Shown piece by piece: positions 53,790-61,847 of a DNA stretch of 62,092 bases. The stretch lies in contig CALFLO010000096.1 in NCBI GenBank assembly GCA_937880175.1, positions 1 to 62,092 of the forward strand, written 5' to 3'. Source of the stretch: an uncultured Gluconobacter sp. Its GTDB lineage: Bacteria; Pseudomonadota; Alphaproteobacteria; Acetobacterales; Acetobacteraceae. The notes under the pieces were generated by a model, which did not search any database, was not told the DNA's origin, and saw only the letters and a program-made list of their open reading frames with translations. The position numbers and the translations under genes were made by a program. Each line of letters begins with the position of its first letter. Positions within the stretch are counted from its first letter, which is position 1.

Positions 53790-55358
53790 CTATTTTTTAT
53801 CACCCAGTTTCCGGAAAAGGTTTTTACTCGCCTGCAATGTTTCATAATGCGCAGCGGCAAGTTCGGCTTTTTCCGCAGGCAGGGTTTCAAGCTGGATGAA
53901 CTCCCAGTCCGCAGCCTTCTGGGCGGAAAAACTGGTATTGACCCGGTTGTCCGGAATGAAGACCAGCCATCTGCCATTCTGCGTGCTTTGTAAGGCGTGT
54001 ACGGGGTTGCCCTGCTGGTCCTGTGCCTCCGTCAGCCGACAGGAAAGGAAAGGCTTTCTCAGGGTTTCCGTATCGGAGCAGATCATGGTGGGCTGGGGCG
54101 AAAGCGCGAAAATCAACAGTTCGTCCGGAAGATCACTCCGGGTAACAACGGCCGGGTAAGCGGCAGTCTCATCTTCGGGAAGATCATGAACGGTTATGAG
54201 AGCGCCATCTGCCGCGCGAATGCAGAGCAGCTTTCCCAGTGTGCTCCGGACCATATGAAATTCACGGGGTGTTTCGGGATGCTGATCGGATGTCGTGGAG
54301 GTGTGTGTGCTGCGCTGCCGGACTTTGTGTTCCCGTGCGGCTTTTTTCGCGTAAAAATCCTCATGAATGGCACGTGCCAATGCGATGGGATCTTCAAGAT
54401 GGAAAGAGCGCCTGAAGCCTGGCTGTGCGGCCACTTCCTGCAAAGTGCCAGACGAAACATAGTGAAAATCAGCACCTGTTGCGGCATCAAGTAGATCGAA
54501 GCTTTTGGAAATATCCGGACCGATGTTGAATACGGTTCCATAGGCATTCCGGCTGAAAATACTGGTATGCATATTGGACCCCAGCATTCCGCAGGTCCCG
54601 GCAGAGCTTTTGAAAAGTCCAATCTGTTCGTAAAATGGAAGGCTCTCTGTCGCAACGATACGAAATCCCAGGTCTTCCAGACTGCTACAAAGCTCATTCT
54701 CATTGACGTAATTAATGACACCGTTCTTGAGCTGCATTTTGGTCAGAAAATACGGAGCCTCATTCGTATCTTCCGATACTGGAACGCGATCACCCATCCA
54801 GTGCGTGAAATCAGCGAAGGTCTGAAGACAAAAACCGTTGATCTGGAATGATGCTTCTGGAACGAGCAGATTGCGAACCAGTATTGTCTCACTCGGCGAA
54901 ATCAGGTCATTTTCCGTGACTCTCAGCAACGCCATCATGTCGCGGAACCACTGCGTCTCCCAGGCTGCTTTTAATCCCTGTGCGCAATGGACGAGAATTT
55001 TAGCTGAAGGCCCGTATTTGCCCCTCAGATACCACAGACGCGGCAGAAATTCGAGCAGCATATGCCCGTAATGTAGCCCGAGCATTCCGCCATAGACCGC
55101 ACATTCGATTTCTGGAATGCCGTAAGCTGTTCTCTGGTTGCCGACGATCCAGCTTTGTCCGTGATCAAGCTGGATCCGGTTGTTTCCCAGAGCGCATGCA
55201 GGAATAATTCTTCCCCACAGGTCATACACGCCCCACGGCTGGGCTTCGTATTTGTCATCCTTTGGGTAAAAAATGGCATCTTTCTGCACATGGATGACAG
55301 GCCGTGGCAGCAGGGCTCCTGCGTCAGGAAAATCATGTTTATGACAGTCGAACAGCAT
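53790..55358 (-). CDS. GT61-family glycosyltransferase with extra C-terminal domain
   Basis: A 522-aa protein. The first ~330 residues match the GT61 (DUF563) family of capsule and exopolysaccharide glycosyltransferases: GGMLGLHYGHMLLEFLPRLWYL, HCAQGLKAAWETQWF, GMLGSNMHTSIFSRNAYGTVF. The last ~160 residues form a different beta-rich unit (STLGKLLCIRAADGALITVHD, QSTQNGRWLVFIPDNRVNT) that looks like a fascin/trefoil-type sugar-binding domain; this is inference. The gene is somewhat AT-richer than its neighbours. A 264-bp spacer (55359-55622) to ribH contains only the hairpin at 55536-55575. Confidence 0.82.
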   Translation of the reverse strand: MLFDCHKHDFPDAGALLPRPVIHVQKDAIFYPKDDKYEAQPWGVYDLWGRIIPACALGNNRIQLDHGQSWIVGNQRTAYGIPEIECAVYGGMLGLHYGHMLLEFLPRLWYLRGKYGPSAKILVHCAQGLKAAWETQWFRDMMALLRVTENDLISPSETILVRNLLVPEASFQINGFCLQTFADFTHWMGDRVPVSEDTNEAPYFLTKMQLKNGVINYVNENELCSSLEDLGFRIVATESLPFYEQIGLFKSSAGTCGMLGSNMHTSIFSRNAYGTVFNIGPDISKSFDLLDAATGADFHYVSSGTLQEVAAQPGFRRSFHLEDPIALARAIHEDFYAKKAAREHKVRQRSTHTSTTSDQHPETPREFHMVRSTLGKLLCIRAADGALITVHDLPEDETAAYPAVVTRSDLPDELLIFALSPQPTMICSDTETLRKPFLSCRLTEAQDQQGNPVHALQSTQNGRWLVFIPDNRVNTSFSAQKAADWEFIQLETLPAEKAELAAAHYETLQASKNLFRKLGDKK

Positions 55359-55535
55359 GCTGTCTTATACCTCCACAACTTTTTCCATTCCTTTTACGCA
55401 TGCCCAAACTGACGACCGTTAAGGAATTGAGGAAATCATAAGGGATCTGTCTTTTGTTGTGGAGGCCTTAAATAAGAAGTGTGGGCTGCTTCCAATTCGG
55501 TAAAAAAGCAGGTTTGTGCGCTCTGTAAATATTTT

Positions 55536-55575
55536 TCAGAGGCTGAAGAACTATCAATAATACTTCAGCCTCTGA
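55536..55575 (-). terminator. Hairpin after ribH
   Basis: A 13-bp perfect stem (TCAGAGGCTGAAG at 55536-55548 with 55563-55575) and a 14-nt loop. It starts 48 bp after the ribH stop on the minus strand. There is no T-run, but the stem is the best candidate terminator of the rib operon. Confidence 0.6.
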
Positions 55576-55622
55576 TGCCGGAAACGGGTGTTTGAAAAAT
55601 CCAATGACGGAATGACAGGAGA

Positions 55623-56099
55623 TCAGGCCTTTGGCACGTTGCGCAGGAAGGCCACGCTTTCGACGCAGGCTGCGGCGGCTTCGCGGCCCTTGTTCTCGGC
55701 GTCCTTGCGGGAGCGGTCCACGGCCTGCTGCTCGGTATAGGTCGTGAGGATTCCGAAGGCGATCGGCACTTCTGTTGCAAGCTGGGCCTGCATGATGCCG
55801 AGGGTCGCGCCCAGCGAGATGAACTCGAAATGCGCCGTGTCTCCCTTGATGACGCAGCCCAGGCAGATCACGCCCTCATACTGGCCGGACTTCGCCAGAC
55901 GCTGCGCCAGAAGCGGCAGCTCGAAAGCGCCGGGTGCGTCATAGACGTCCACATCCGTGATGCCGCGTTCTTCGAGCCATTCGAGCGAGCCGTTCTTCAG
56001 GCCGCCGGTGATGTTCGTGTTGAAGCGGCTGACCACGATGGCCATTTTCGGCGCGGGCGAGAGGCGCAGATCGGGGGCGACGGGGATGTGCTTGCTCAT
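55623..56099 (-). CDS. ribH: 6,7-dimethyl-8-ribityllumazine synthase RibH
   Basis: A 158-aa enzyme that condenses 3,4-dihydroxy-2-butanone 4-phosphate with the ribitylaminopyrimidine. It shows VVSRFNTNITGGL, YDAPGAFELPLLAQRL, CLGCVIKGDTAHFEFI and IPIAFGILTT-like segments. Start ATG overlaps the ribBA stop (ATGA). Confidence 0.96.
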   Translation of the reverse strand: MSKHIPVAPDLRLSPAPKMAIVVSRFNTNITGGLKNGSLEWLEERGITDVDVYDAPGAFELPLLAQRLAKSGQYEGVICLGCVIKGDTAHFEFISLGATLGIMQAQLATEVPIAFGILTTYTEQQAVDRSRKDAENKGREAAAACVESVAFLRNVPKA

Positions 56100-57349
56100 G
56101 CGGGCTGTTCCTGAAGGAAATGGCCCATCCGCGTGCGTTTGGTCGCAAGATAGGCGCGGTTGAAAGGATTGGCTTCGATTTCCAGACGCTCGCTGGATTT
56201 CACGTCAAAGCCGAAGCGGACGAGGTTGGATTCCTTGTCCGGATTGTTTGTCAGAAGGCGGAGCGAACTCACGCCCAGATGGCGCAGCAGGTCGGCCGCC
56301 GCATCCCATTCGCGCGCATCGGCGGGAAGGCCGAGAGCCTCGTTGGCCTCCACCGTATCCATGCCATGATCCTGAAGTTCGTAGGCTCGGATCTTGTTGG
56401 CCAGACCGATCCCGCGGCCTTCATGGCCCCGCAGATAGACCAGAACGCCGGATTCCGACGCCGAAATCCGCTCCAGCGCCTCGCGGAGCTGCGCGCCGCA
56501 GTCGCAGCGCAGGGAGCCGAGCGCATCGCCTGTCACGCATTCGGAGTGCAGCCGGATCAGCGGCACGCCCTTGGACGGATCGCCCTTCACCAGCGCGACA
56601 TGCTCCACGCCATCGACGGCACGGAAGGCATGGATCCGCAGATCGTGGCCACCGAAGATGCTCGGCAGCGCGGAGTCCGCCACCATTTCTCCAGCAGCCG
56701 GGACCGGAGTGCAGATCAGGTCATGGCCTGCGACAGGGCCACGTCCATGCTCGCGGCACCAGTCCTGAAGGTCTGCGATGCTGACGACGGGCATGTTGTG
56801 CTTCGCCGCATATTTCCGCAGTTCCGGCAGGCGCATCATGCTGCCATCATCGGCCATGATCTCGCAGATCACCCCAGCGGGTTCCAGCCCGGCCAGACGC
56901 GCGATGTCGATGGAGCCTTCGGTATGGCCATTGCGGCCCAGCACGCCTTCCGGATGCGCGCGGAGCGGGAAGATATGCCCCGGCGAGACGACGTCATCCG
57001 GCGTTGCTGCCGGGTTGGCCGCTACGACGATCGTGCGGGCGCGGTCGGCGGCGGAAATGCCGGTCGTCACGCCTGTTGCCGCTTCGATCGAGACCGTGAA
57101 GGCCGTCCCGCGCGGATCGCGGTTGCGTGCCACCATGGGCGGCAGGCCGAGACGGTCCGCCTGTTCTGCTTCCAGCGGCAGGCAGACCAGTCCGCGCGCT
57201 TCGCGGACCATGAAGTTGATGGCTTCCGGTGTGGCGAACTGCGCCGCCATCACCAGATCGCCCTCGTTCTCCCGGTTCTCGTCATCGACCATGACGACCA
57301 TGCTGCCAGCGCGGATGGCCTCGATGGCTGCTTTCAGGGACGGCTTCAT
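56096..57349 (-). CDS. ribBA: RibBA: DHBP synthase / GTP cyclohydrolase II
   Basis: A 417-aa fusion of both entry enzymes to riboflavin. The N-terminal ~205 residues are 3,4-dihydroxy-2-butanone 4-phosphate synthase: DDENRENEGDLVMAAQFATPEAINFM, HIFPLRAHPEGVL and GHTEGSIDIARLAG. The C-terminal half is GTP cyclohydrolase II with the zinc site SECVTGDALGSLRCDCGAQL and LRGHEGRGIGLANKIRAYELQ. Length is typical. ATGA overlaps with both neighbouring genes. Confidence 0.96.
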   Translation of the reverse strand: MKPSLKAAIEAIRAGSMVVMVDDENRENEGDLVMAAQFATPEAINFMVREARGLVCLPLEAEQADRLGLPPMVARNRDPRGTAFTVSIEAATGVTTGISAADRARTIVVAANPAATPDDVVSPGHIFPLRAHPEGVLGRNGHTEGSIDIARLAGLEPAGVICEIMADDGSMMRLPELRKYAAKHNMPVVSIADLQDWCREHGRGPVAGHDLICTPVPAAGEMVADSALPSIFGGHDLRIHAFRAVDGVEHVALVKGDPSKGVPLIRLHSECVTGDALGSLRCDCGAQLREALERISASESGVLVYLRGHEGRGIGLANKIRAYELQDHGMDTVEANEALGLPADAREWDAAADLLRHLGVSSLRLLTNNPDKESNLVRFGFDVKSSERLEIEANPFNRAYLATKRTRMGHFLQEQPA

Positions 57350-57984
57350 GAGGCCACCTTTCCAAGGCTGGGAGAGAACCGCAGCAGGTTCTCGACATAT
57401 TTGGACAGCACATCGACTTCCACATCCATCCGGTCCCCGACCGACAGTGTGGAGAGGTTGGTGTGTTCCCAGGTGTGCGGGATGATCGTCAGGCCGACTT
57501 CAAAACCGGCCTGATTGCCGCGCGTGATGTCGTCATGCAGCTCGTTCACCGTCAGGCTGATTCCGTCGAAGGTGATGGAGCCCTTTTCCACGACATACTG
57601 ACGCAGCGCCTGCGGGACGAACACGCGCAGGGCATAGGAATCGCCGGATTTTTCAACACTGGCGAGGGTCGCGACGCCATCCACATGGCCCTGCACGATA
57701 TGCCCCGAAAGGCGCGTGCTGGCGGCAACGGCGCGTTCCAGATTGACGCGTGATCCAGCCCTGAGCTGATCCAGCGGCGTGCGGGACAGCGTCTCGCCGC
57801 TGAGATGGAACGTCGCCACGCCTGCTGCATCGAAGGTCTCGACTGTCAGACACACGCCGTTGACTGCCACGCTCTCGCCGAGTTCCAGATCAGGGAAGCC
57901 TGTCTCCACGGTCAGGTCCATCGCCTTGTCACGGACAGAAGCGGAGCGGACGGTTCCCAGACGCTCTATGATTCCAGAGAACAT
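57346..57984 (-). CDS. ribE: Riboflavin synthase alpha chain RibE
   Basis: A 212-aa enzyme that disproportionates two lumazine molecules to riboflavin. The two tandem barrels are visible: MFSGIIERLGTV, VAVNGVCLTVETF, GHIVQGHVDG in the first and VVEKGSITFDGISLTVNEL, VGLTIIPHTWEHTNL in the second. The start ATG at 57984 gives the standard N-terminus and overlaps the end of ribD by 19 bp. Confidence 0.95.
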   Translation of the reverse strand: MFSGIIERLGTVRSASVRDKAMDLTVETGFPDLELGESVAVNGVCLTVETFDAAGVATFHLSGETLSRTPLDQLRAGSRVNLERAVAASTRLSGHIVQGHVDGVATLASVEKSGDSYALRVFVPQALRQYVVEKGSITFDGISLTVNELHDDITRGNQAGFEVGLTIIPHTWEHTNLSTLSVGDRMDVEVDVLSKYVENLLRFSPSLGKVAS

Positions 57985-59000
57985 GCGTTTTCCCTCAGCA
58001 GTCGCAGCGGGCTCTCGTCCCGCGATTTCAGATCAATGCGGTCCGCGCCCGCAGTTTTATGAATGGTGAGCCAGTCGTCCCACAGCCCGGCTTCAGCCAC
58101 GGATTCCAGAAGGCCAGGACCGGCCTCGATCATCGCCCAGTTCACGCCCCGCTCCGCCAGCATGGCGGGGACCGAGAGCAGACCGGAACTGGTGAGAACC
58201 TCAAACCCGGCTTCCGTCATTTCGGCGACCCAGTCCGCCGGAAGACGGCCGTGGCGGTCGCAGACGACGAGCAGGCGCGGCTTGCAGTTCTCATGGTCCG
58301 GAACATGCCGGACCGTGAAGCGCGGCCGGTCCGCCAGAACGGTGCCGACACCTGTGATGATCGCATCCGTCGCCCGGCGCAGGCGATGCGCGAGGACGAG
58401 CGAGTCCGGGGATGTGAAGGTTTTCTGCCCCGGCGGCGGCACCATGGAGCCGTGTTCGTCCAGTGCCTGTTTGACGCTGATCCAGGGGCGGTGCCTGACG
58501 ACGCGGCTTGCGAAAGGCGCCAGAAGGGCCCGGCAGTCCCGCGCCAGATCCGTCATATCCGGCCGATCGGCCAGCATGACCACACGCTTTGCACCGGGCA
58601 TCTCGCGCAGCCGCGCAGCACCACCGGCAGCCTGCGGGTTCGGATCGGCTGCACCAATCCAGACTTCACGGACGGGGCTGTTGCGCAGGGCCTCGCTGCA
58701 CGGCGGTGTACGGCCTGTGTGATTGCACGGCTCCAGCGTCACGAGGGCCGCGCGCGCCTGATCCAGCACGCCCGCCGCCCGGGCCTGTGCGAGAGCCATC
58801 GCTTCAGCATGGGGCTGCCCGACGCGCGGGTGAACACCAACCGTAAGGATACGGCCTTCCGCATCCAGCAGCGCACATCCGACAGACGGGTTGGGGGCCG
58901 TGGCGCCAAAGGTTTCGACAGCCTGTGCGATGACCGCACGAAATCCGTCGCGGATCGCACTCAGCGCTACAGTGTCGGAAAGGGTGGTCTGGTCAGCCAA
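57966..59000 (-). CDS. ribD: RibD: pyrimidine deaminase / reductase
   Basis: A 344-aa bifunctional enzyme of the second and third riboflavin steps. The N-terminal deaminase has TAPNPSVGCALL, HAEAMALAQA and the zinc pattern PCNHTGRTPPCSEAL. The C-terminal reductase shows RRATDAIITGVGTVLADRPRFTVR. The start is a TTG at 58998-59000 in the only suitable position; family members begin about there. It lies 123 bp after the FMN riboswitch core. Confidence 0.94.
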   Translation of the reverse strand: MADQTTLSDTVALSAIRDGFRAVIAQAVETFGATAPNPSVGCALLDAEGRILTVGVHPRVGQPHAEAMALAQARAAGVLDQARAALVTLEPCNHTGRTPPCSEALRNSPVREVWIGAADPNPQAAGGAARLREMPGAKRVVMLADRPDMTDLARDCRALLAPFASRVVRHRPWISVKQALDEHGSMVPPPGQKTFTSPDSLVLAHRLRRATDAIITGVGTVLADRPRFTVRHVPDHENCKPRLLVVCDRHGRLPADWVAEMTEAGFEVLTSSGLLSVPAMLAERGVNWAMIEAGPGLLESVAEAGLWDDWLTIHKTAGADRIDLKSRDESPLRLLRENACSLES

Positions 59001-59122
59001 GTTGCGTCTTCTGGTCCCGTTACAGTCGGGACGCTCGCAAGGCGCACGCCGCCCTCAGCCGATACGGAAAACAGGCCGGACAACAGGTGCCCAAACCTGT
59101 CCGTCACCGGACAAGTGCTGCG

Positions 59123-59270
59123 TTCTCTTCCATCCGGACTCTAACCGTCGGCCCCGGAGTCTCACCGGATCTGCTTGTCCCTTCCGGACCGAAATCCGGA
59201 AGGCGCTCGCGGGCTGAGGCGGAGAAATCCGCCAATACCGCCGGTGGGGAATTTCACCCCGCCCTGAGAA
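59123..59270 (-). ncRNA. FMN riboswitch (RFN element)
   Basis: On the minus strand the conserved blocks of the FMN aptamer occur in order: TTCTCAGGGCGGGGTGAAA, TTCCCCACCGGCGGT, TCAGCCCGCGAGCG, GATCCGGTGAGACTCCGG and AGTCCGGATGGAAGAGAA. It lies in the leader of ribD-ribE-ribBA-ribH. Between the aptamer and the TTG start are two more stems (TGTCCG-GTGA-CGGACA near 59090-59115 and CAGG-TTTGGGCA-CCTG), probably the expression platform. Confidence 0.96.
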
Positions 59271-59382
59271 CGTCTTTGTTCAATTCAAACTATGGGACCG
59301 TCCGGGTGCGAATGACAAGTAAAAATCCATATGCCCCCTTCACCTGAAGGAGAGGCTGTCCGCACCGGGTGTGCGGTAGATA

Positions 59383-59416
59383 TAAAAAAAGCCGCCGGTC
59401 AGGGACCAGCGGCTTT
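59383..59416 (-). terminator. Intrinsic terminator of the entericidin-like gene
   Basis: A GC-rich stem (AAAGCCGC.GGTC at 59388-59400 with its complement at 59404-59416, one mismatch) with a 3-nt loop, followed on the minus strand by seven T. It starts 27 bp after the gene's stop codon. Confidence 0.92.
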
Positions 59417-59442
59417 CAAAACCCGGGAGGGGGTCACGAAGC

Positions 59443-59634
59443 TCAGTGCGTGGAAGCGTTCGTGTTGCGCTGGATAGCGTCCTGTGTCGCGCCTGCCCCA
59501 CGGGAGACGTTATGGCCAATGGAGCTCACGTCCTGACCGGCACCGTGAACGGTGTTGCAGGCGGACAGAGAAACGGCAGCGCCGGACAGGAGGGTCAGGG
59601 ACAGGGCAACGCGGGCGATGGACTTGATGGACAT
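59443..59634 (-). CDS. Entericidin-like small lipoprotein
   Basis: A 63-aa protein. Signal sequence with lipobox LSAC (hydrophobic ALSLTLLSGAAVSLSAC), then NTVHGAGQDVSSIGHNVSRG, which is the entericidin A/B pattern. Such small membrane-anchored lipoproteins are linked to a stress or stationary-phase toxin-antitoxin-like pair; a partner is not seen here. Start at 59634 with a GAGG site; the 16 residues upstream in frame are not needed. Single gene with its own terminator. Confidence 0.85.
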   Translation of the reverse strand: MSIKSIARVALSLTLLSGAAVSLSACNTVHGAGQDVSSIGHNVSRGAGATQDAIQRNTNASTH

Positions 59635-59833
59635 CTGTAAAAATCCTCTAAAGAGCGTTTTGCCTTGTAAACGACATATCATGACAAAGGTTCACGGCAG
59701 GAAAAGAATTTTTTTCGCAGGTAATGAGCTGGTGGGAGCGGAAAAGAACTTACTCCTGTCCTGAGGCGGGTCATTGTGAACGAACCGTGCCATCAGGCGC
59801 TTTATGTAGCGTTTTCCCCTGCTGTGAGGATCC

Positions 59834-61273
59834 ATGTCCAGTTCCTGTGACCGCCCTGCCATCGTCTGGTTTCGAGACGATCTGCGTCTGGCAGACCATC
59901 CTGCCCTGCATGAAGCGGCATCATACGGACGCCCGCTGATCTGTCTCTATGTTCTCGATGACGAGACCCCGGCCCTTCATCCCTTCGGTGCGGCCTCACG
60001 CTGGTGGCTTCACGGCGCACTCGCGGATCTGCGGAAGGATCTGGAAAAGCAGGGTGGGTCGCTGCTGACGCTTTCAGGCTCGGCTGAAAGGCTGCTTCCG
60101 CGCCTGGCGAAACAGACGGATGCGGCTTCGGTTCACTGGCATCATCGCCTGCATGAGCGGGAGCGCGCGCAGGACGACCGTATCCGCAACTCTCTGGAAC
60201 AGCAGGAATGTGAAGTCCGTGCGCACTGGGGCACGGTTCTGCTGGACCCTGATACGGTGCGAACGAAGCAGGGCGGGTTCTACAAAGTGTGCGGGTCGTT
60301 CTGGAAAGCCCTTCAGACGCATGCCGTGCCTGATGTCCTCGAAGCGCCGGGCGCGCTGTTATTTCACGATGTTCCGAAATCCCTCATGCCGGATGCGCGG
60401 CTGAACGAGAAAGACCTTTGCCCGCAGGCACCGGACTGGGCAGTGGGTTTCCGCAAGACCTGGGAGCCGGGTGAGGCCGAGGGGCAGGAGCATCTTGAGG
60501 ATTTCCTCAAGGACTCCGTCGCGGGCTATCCACGGGGCAGGGACCGGGTTGCGGAAGAGGGGACGTCACGCCTGTCTCCCTATCTCGCATCAGGTGCGGT
60601 TTCGCCGCGTCAGGTCTGGGCGGCCCTTCAAAAGCACGGCGCGCATACGGATGGCCCGCGGATTTTCCTGTCGGAACTCGGCTGGCGCGAGTTCGCCCGA
60701 TACACGCTGTATCATCTGCCGAACCTGCCGTTTGAAAACCTGAGCCCCAAATTTTCCGCCATGCACTGGCGGAAAAACGCGTCTGATCTGAAGGCGTGGC
60801 AGCGTGGACAGACGGGGGTGCCGATCGTGGATGCAGGAATGCGTCAGCTCTGGCAGACAGGCTGGATGCACAACAGGGCGCGCATGATCGTCGGCTCTTT
60901 TCTGACGAAGCATCTGCTGATCGACTGGAAAGAGGGGGAAGCCTGGTTTCGCGATACGTTGGTGGACGCGGATTTCGCAAACAATACCATGAACTGGCAG
61001 TGGGTCGCTGGGACGGGCATTGAGGCCACACCATTTTTCAGGATTTTTAACCCGACGCGGCAGGCCGAGAAGTTCGACCCGGACGGCGATTATATCCGTC
61101 AGTGGGTGCCCGAACTGCGCCGTCTTTCCGGCAAGGCCCTGTTCGAGCCATGGGCGGCGACGGACGAGGATCTGCGCAAAGGGGGCGTTGTGCTCGGCAG
61201 GACCTATCCGCGCGCCATCGTCGATCTGAAGGACGGGCGGGACCGCGCCCTTCAGGCGTTCAGGGCCCTTTGA
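59834..61273 (+). CDS. phrB: Deoxyribodipyrimidine photolyase
   Basis: A 479-aa light-driven DNA repair enzyme that splits cyclobutane pyrimidine dimers. N-terminal antenna-binding domain begins IVWFRDDLRLADHPAL. The FAD-binding domain shows RGRDRVAEEGTSRLSPYLASGAVSPRQ, FLSELGWREFARY, GVPIVDAGMRQLWQTGWMHNRARMIVGSFL and NNTMNWQWVAGTGIEATPFFRIFNP, all hallmarks of class I CPD photolyases. Length is typical. Convergent with the small coiled-coil gene. Confidence 0.96.
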   Translation: MSSSCDRPAIVWFRDDLRLADHPALHEAASYGRPLICLYVLDDETPALHPFGAASRWWLHGALADLRKDLEKQGGSLLTLSGSAERLLPRLAKQTDAASVHWHHRLHERERAQDDRIRNSLEQQECEVRAHWGTVLLDPDTVRTKQGGFYKVCGSFWKALQTHAVPDVLEAPGALLFHDVPKSLMPDARLNEKDLCPQAPDWAVGFRKTWEPGEAEGQEHLEDFLKDSVAGYPRGRDRVAEEGTSRLSPYLASGAVSPRQVWAALQKHGAHTDGPRIFLSELGWREFARYTLYHLPNLPFENLSPKFSAMHWRKNASDLKAWQRGQTGVPIVDAGMRQLWQTGWMHNRARMIVGSFLTKHLLIDWKEGEAWFRDTLVDADFANNTMNWQWVAGTGIEATPFFRIFNPTRQAEKFDPDGDYIRQWVPELRRLSGKALFEPWAATDEDLRKGGVVLGRTYPRAIVDLKDGRDRALQAFRAL

Positions 61274-61283
61274 GGCCCCGAGA

Positions 61284-61309
61284 CTCCGGCCCTTTCAGAA
61301 GGGCCGGAG
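61284..61309. terminator. Hairpin between convergent genes
   Basis: An 11-bp perfect stem (CTCCGGCCCTT at 61284-61294 with 61299-61309) and a TCAG loop lie in the 45-bp spacer between the photolyase stop and the stop of the minus-strand gene. No T-run. It likely serves both genes. Confidence 0.65.
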
Positions 61310-61318
61310 CGAACGGCT

Positions 61319-61774
61319 TCAGAGGCCGCCGTTCAGGAAGTTGTTGACGTCACCGCGGGTCTTGGTGCCCAGAGCGTTGACGCGGTCCCGCTGTTCCTGC
61401 GGCGCATTCTTGAGCTGCTGCAGGCGCTGGGTCTGCTGGTCACGCATGCTGGTCAGCTTGGACTGTTCGCCGGTGATCTGCTTCTGCAGGCGGGCCTTCT
61501 GGTTGGCCGGGGCGTTCGTGTACTTGTCCTTCAGGTCCTGAATCCGCTTTTCACGGGCGGCCTGCGCGTCCTGAGACTGTTTCTGGTAGTTCTGGGCCTT
61601 GCTGTTCAGGCAGTTTTCCCGCTGTGCCAGACGCCCGAGAACACCGTTCTGGCCCGTCTGCTGGCAGGCTGTCGTGGTCGTGCTGTCTTCTGCATGGGCC
61701 TGCGGTGCGAGGGAAACGGCTCCGGCAATGAGTCCGGCTGCAAGCATCGAGCGGGAGAAAAGGGTGAAGTTCAT
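61319..61774 (-). CDS. Small periplasmic coiled-coil protein
   Basis: A 151-aa protein. Signal peptide MNFTLFSRSMLAAGLIAGAVSLAPQAHA, then a mature part extremely rich in Gln, Lys, Ala and Arg that forms one long helix (NYQKQSQDAQAAREKRIQDLKDKY, LQKQITGEQSKLTSMRDQQTQRLQQL). Two cysteines are near the mature N-terminus. Probably envelope-located, possibly an inhibitor or chaperone; function unknown. The ATG at 61774 has a strong ACAGGAG site; an in-frame ATG 12 codons upstream is less likely. Confidence 0.75.
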   Translation of the reverse strand: MNFTLFSRSMLAAGLIAGAVSLAPQAHAEDSTTTTACQQTGQNGVLGRLAQRENCLNSKAQNYQKQSQDAQAAREKRIQDLKDKYTNAPANQKARLQKQITGEQSKLTSMRDQQTQRLQQLKNAPQEQRDRVNALGTKTRGDVNNFLNGGL

Positions 61775-61847
61775 GAAATCTCCTGTAAGCGGTTCAGTAA
61801 AACAGAACATACCCTGATGGCGGGAATGTGGCCTCCCCCCAAAAGGG

